Assembly: GCA_900546875.1 (NCBI GenBank) | Contig: URET01000011.1 | Span: forward strand, 1 to 39,742 | Reading direction: 5' to 3' | Length of the DNA: 39,742 nucleotides | Origin: an uncultured Eubacteriales bacterium | GTDB taxonomy: Bacteria > Bacillota > Clostridia > Christensenellales > CAG-314 | Shown here: in pieces, positions 39,435-39,742 of the stretch | Layout of the letters: each line of letters begins with the position of its first letter | Numbering within the stretch: position 1 is the stretch's first letter | Made by a program: the position numbers and the translations under genes | The notes under the pieces: generated by a model | Told to the model about the DNA's origin: nothing | Databases searched by the model: none | The model's input: the letters and a program-made list of their open reading frames with translations, nothing else

Positions 39435-39742
39435 AATGAACGCAACTCACCGTGAGCTGCGAAGGTTTTTGAGAGAACGCAACACACCGTGAGAAACAAA
39501 GGTCGTTTCAGTTAAGGCAGTAACGTACGGCTGTAAAATCACTTATGAAAATTCAACACGCCGTTCTTCTGGAAAATTTTATAATGAACGCAACTCACCG
39601 TGAGCTGCGAAGGTTTTTGAGAGAACGCAACACACCGTGAGAAACAAAGGTCGTTTCAGTTAAGGCAGTAACGTACGGCTGTAAAATCACTTATGAAAAT
39701 TCAACACGCCGTTCTTCTGGAAAATTTTATAATGAACGCAAC
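39435..39742. repeat. 148-bp perfect tandem repeat with internal 37-bp monomers
   Basis: 39435-39582 and 39583-39730 are identical over 148 bp, and a third copy begins at 39731 and runs out of the window. Each unit starts AATGAACGCAACTCACCGTG. Inside a unit, AACGCAACTCACCGTGAG and AACGCAACACACCGTGAG are 37 bp apart. Four 37-bp monomers add up to 148: the first two are clearly alike, the fourth about half identical to the first, the third poorly preserved. CTCAC-C-GTGAG is a short palindrome in the first monomer. 148 is not a multiple of 3, and no ORF spans it. Confidence 0.95.

Noticed and set aside
39435..39742. CRISPR array with 37-bp repeats
   Set aside because: The whole 148-bp unit is repeated identically; there are no unique spacers.

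Overview
The window looks like chromosomal DNA of an uncultured gut-type Clostridia (Firmicutes). The evidence is a DUF4364 protein, a BspA-like leucine-rich-repeat lipoprotein, consensus -35/-10 promoters with strong AGGAGG-type ribosome binding sites, a compact aroE-aroB-aroA-aroC operon, and Tn4451-type transposon proteins (TnpV, DUF6809, large serine recombinases). The genus cannot be read from the sequence. Host sequence fills about 1-7.1 kb and 32.5-39.7 kb. About 25 kb of mobile DNA lies between, probably ending next to a pair of tRNA-Leu genes.

Left flank (1-7.6 kb). A 28-bp tandem array runs up to the stop codon of a short-chain dehydrogenase (minus strand). A BspA-like lipoprotein follows on the plus strand. 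It appears to start at a non-AUG codon, and an in-frame TAG stands where the family's C-terminal motif normally has Trp. Next is a duplicated 138-bp segment carrying two copies of one terminator. Then comes an ABC-F gene behind a full attenuation leader: promoter, 4-codon ORF MKIR, hairpins, and an intrinsic terminator just ahead of the ribosome binding site. A small membrane protein with HEYGH lies at the boundary of the mobile region.

Mobile region (about 7.6-32.5 kb): one element inside another. The outer element carries a serine recombinase at one end and TnpV plus DUF6809 at the other. Its cargo is (i) a LexA-like repressor operon containing two small proteins and the recombinase, with an array of five hairpin-plus-tag repeats in the transcribed spacer, and (ii) a five-gene operon: excisionase-type HTH, a 941-aa protein, a 1707-aa DUF1998 helicase, a NERD-nuclease/helicase and a DUF4238 protein. 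I read (ii) as a Druantia type III-like anti-phage system with accessory genes. The outer recombinase gene is split: its N-terminal half lies at 18206-19042 and its C-terminal half at 7651-8301. The roughly 9.9-kb inner element between them has 15-bp inverted end repeats set equally from a duplicated TT core. It encodes its own DUF4368 recombinase, a small transposon protein, MobC and a relaxase with an overlapping out-of-frame membrane coiled-coil gene, a candidate oriT, an HTH protein, and a 1247-aa GLUG-type surface protein with a small membrane partner. The insertion probably stopped the outer, defence-carrying element from excising itself.

Right flank (32.5-39.7 kb). Two tRNA-Leu genes (anticodons CAG and AAG) with promoter and terminators, a DUF4364 regulator, then a plus-strand operon of a 267-aa unknown protein followed by aroE, aroB, aroA and aroC with overlapping ends. 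These four enzymes cover shikimate-pathway steps from DAHP to chorismate, except for dehydroquinase and shikimate kinase. A nitroreductase-family protein follows, and then a perfect 148-bp tandem repeat that looks like a tetramer of 37-bp monomers and runs off the window.
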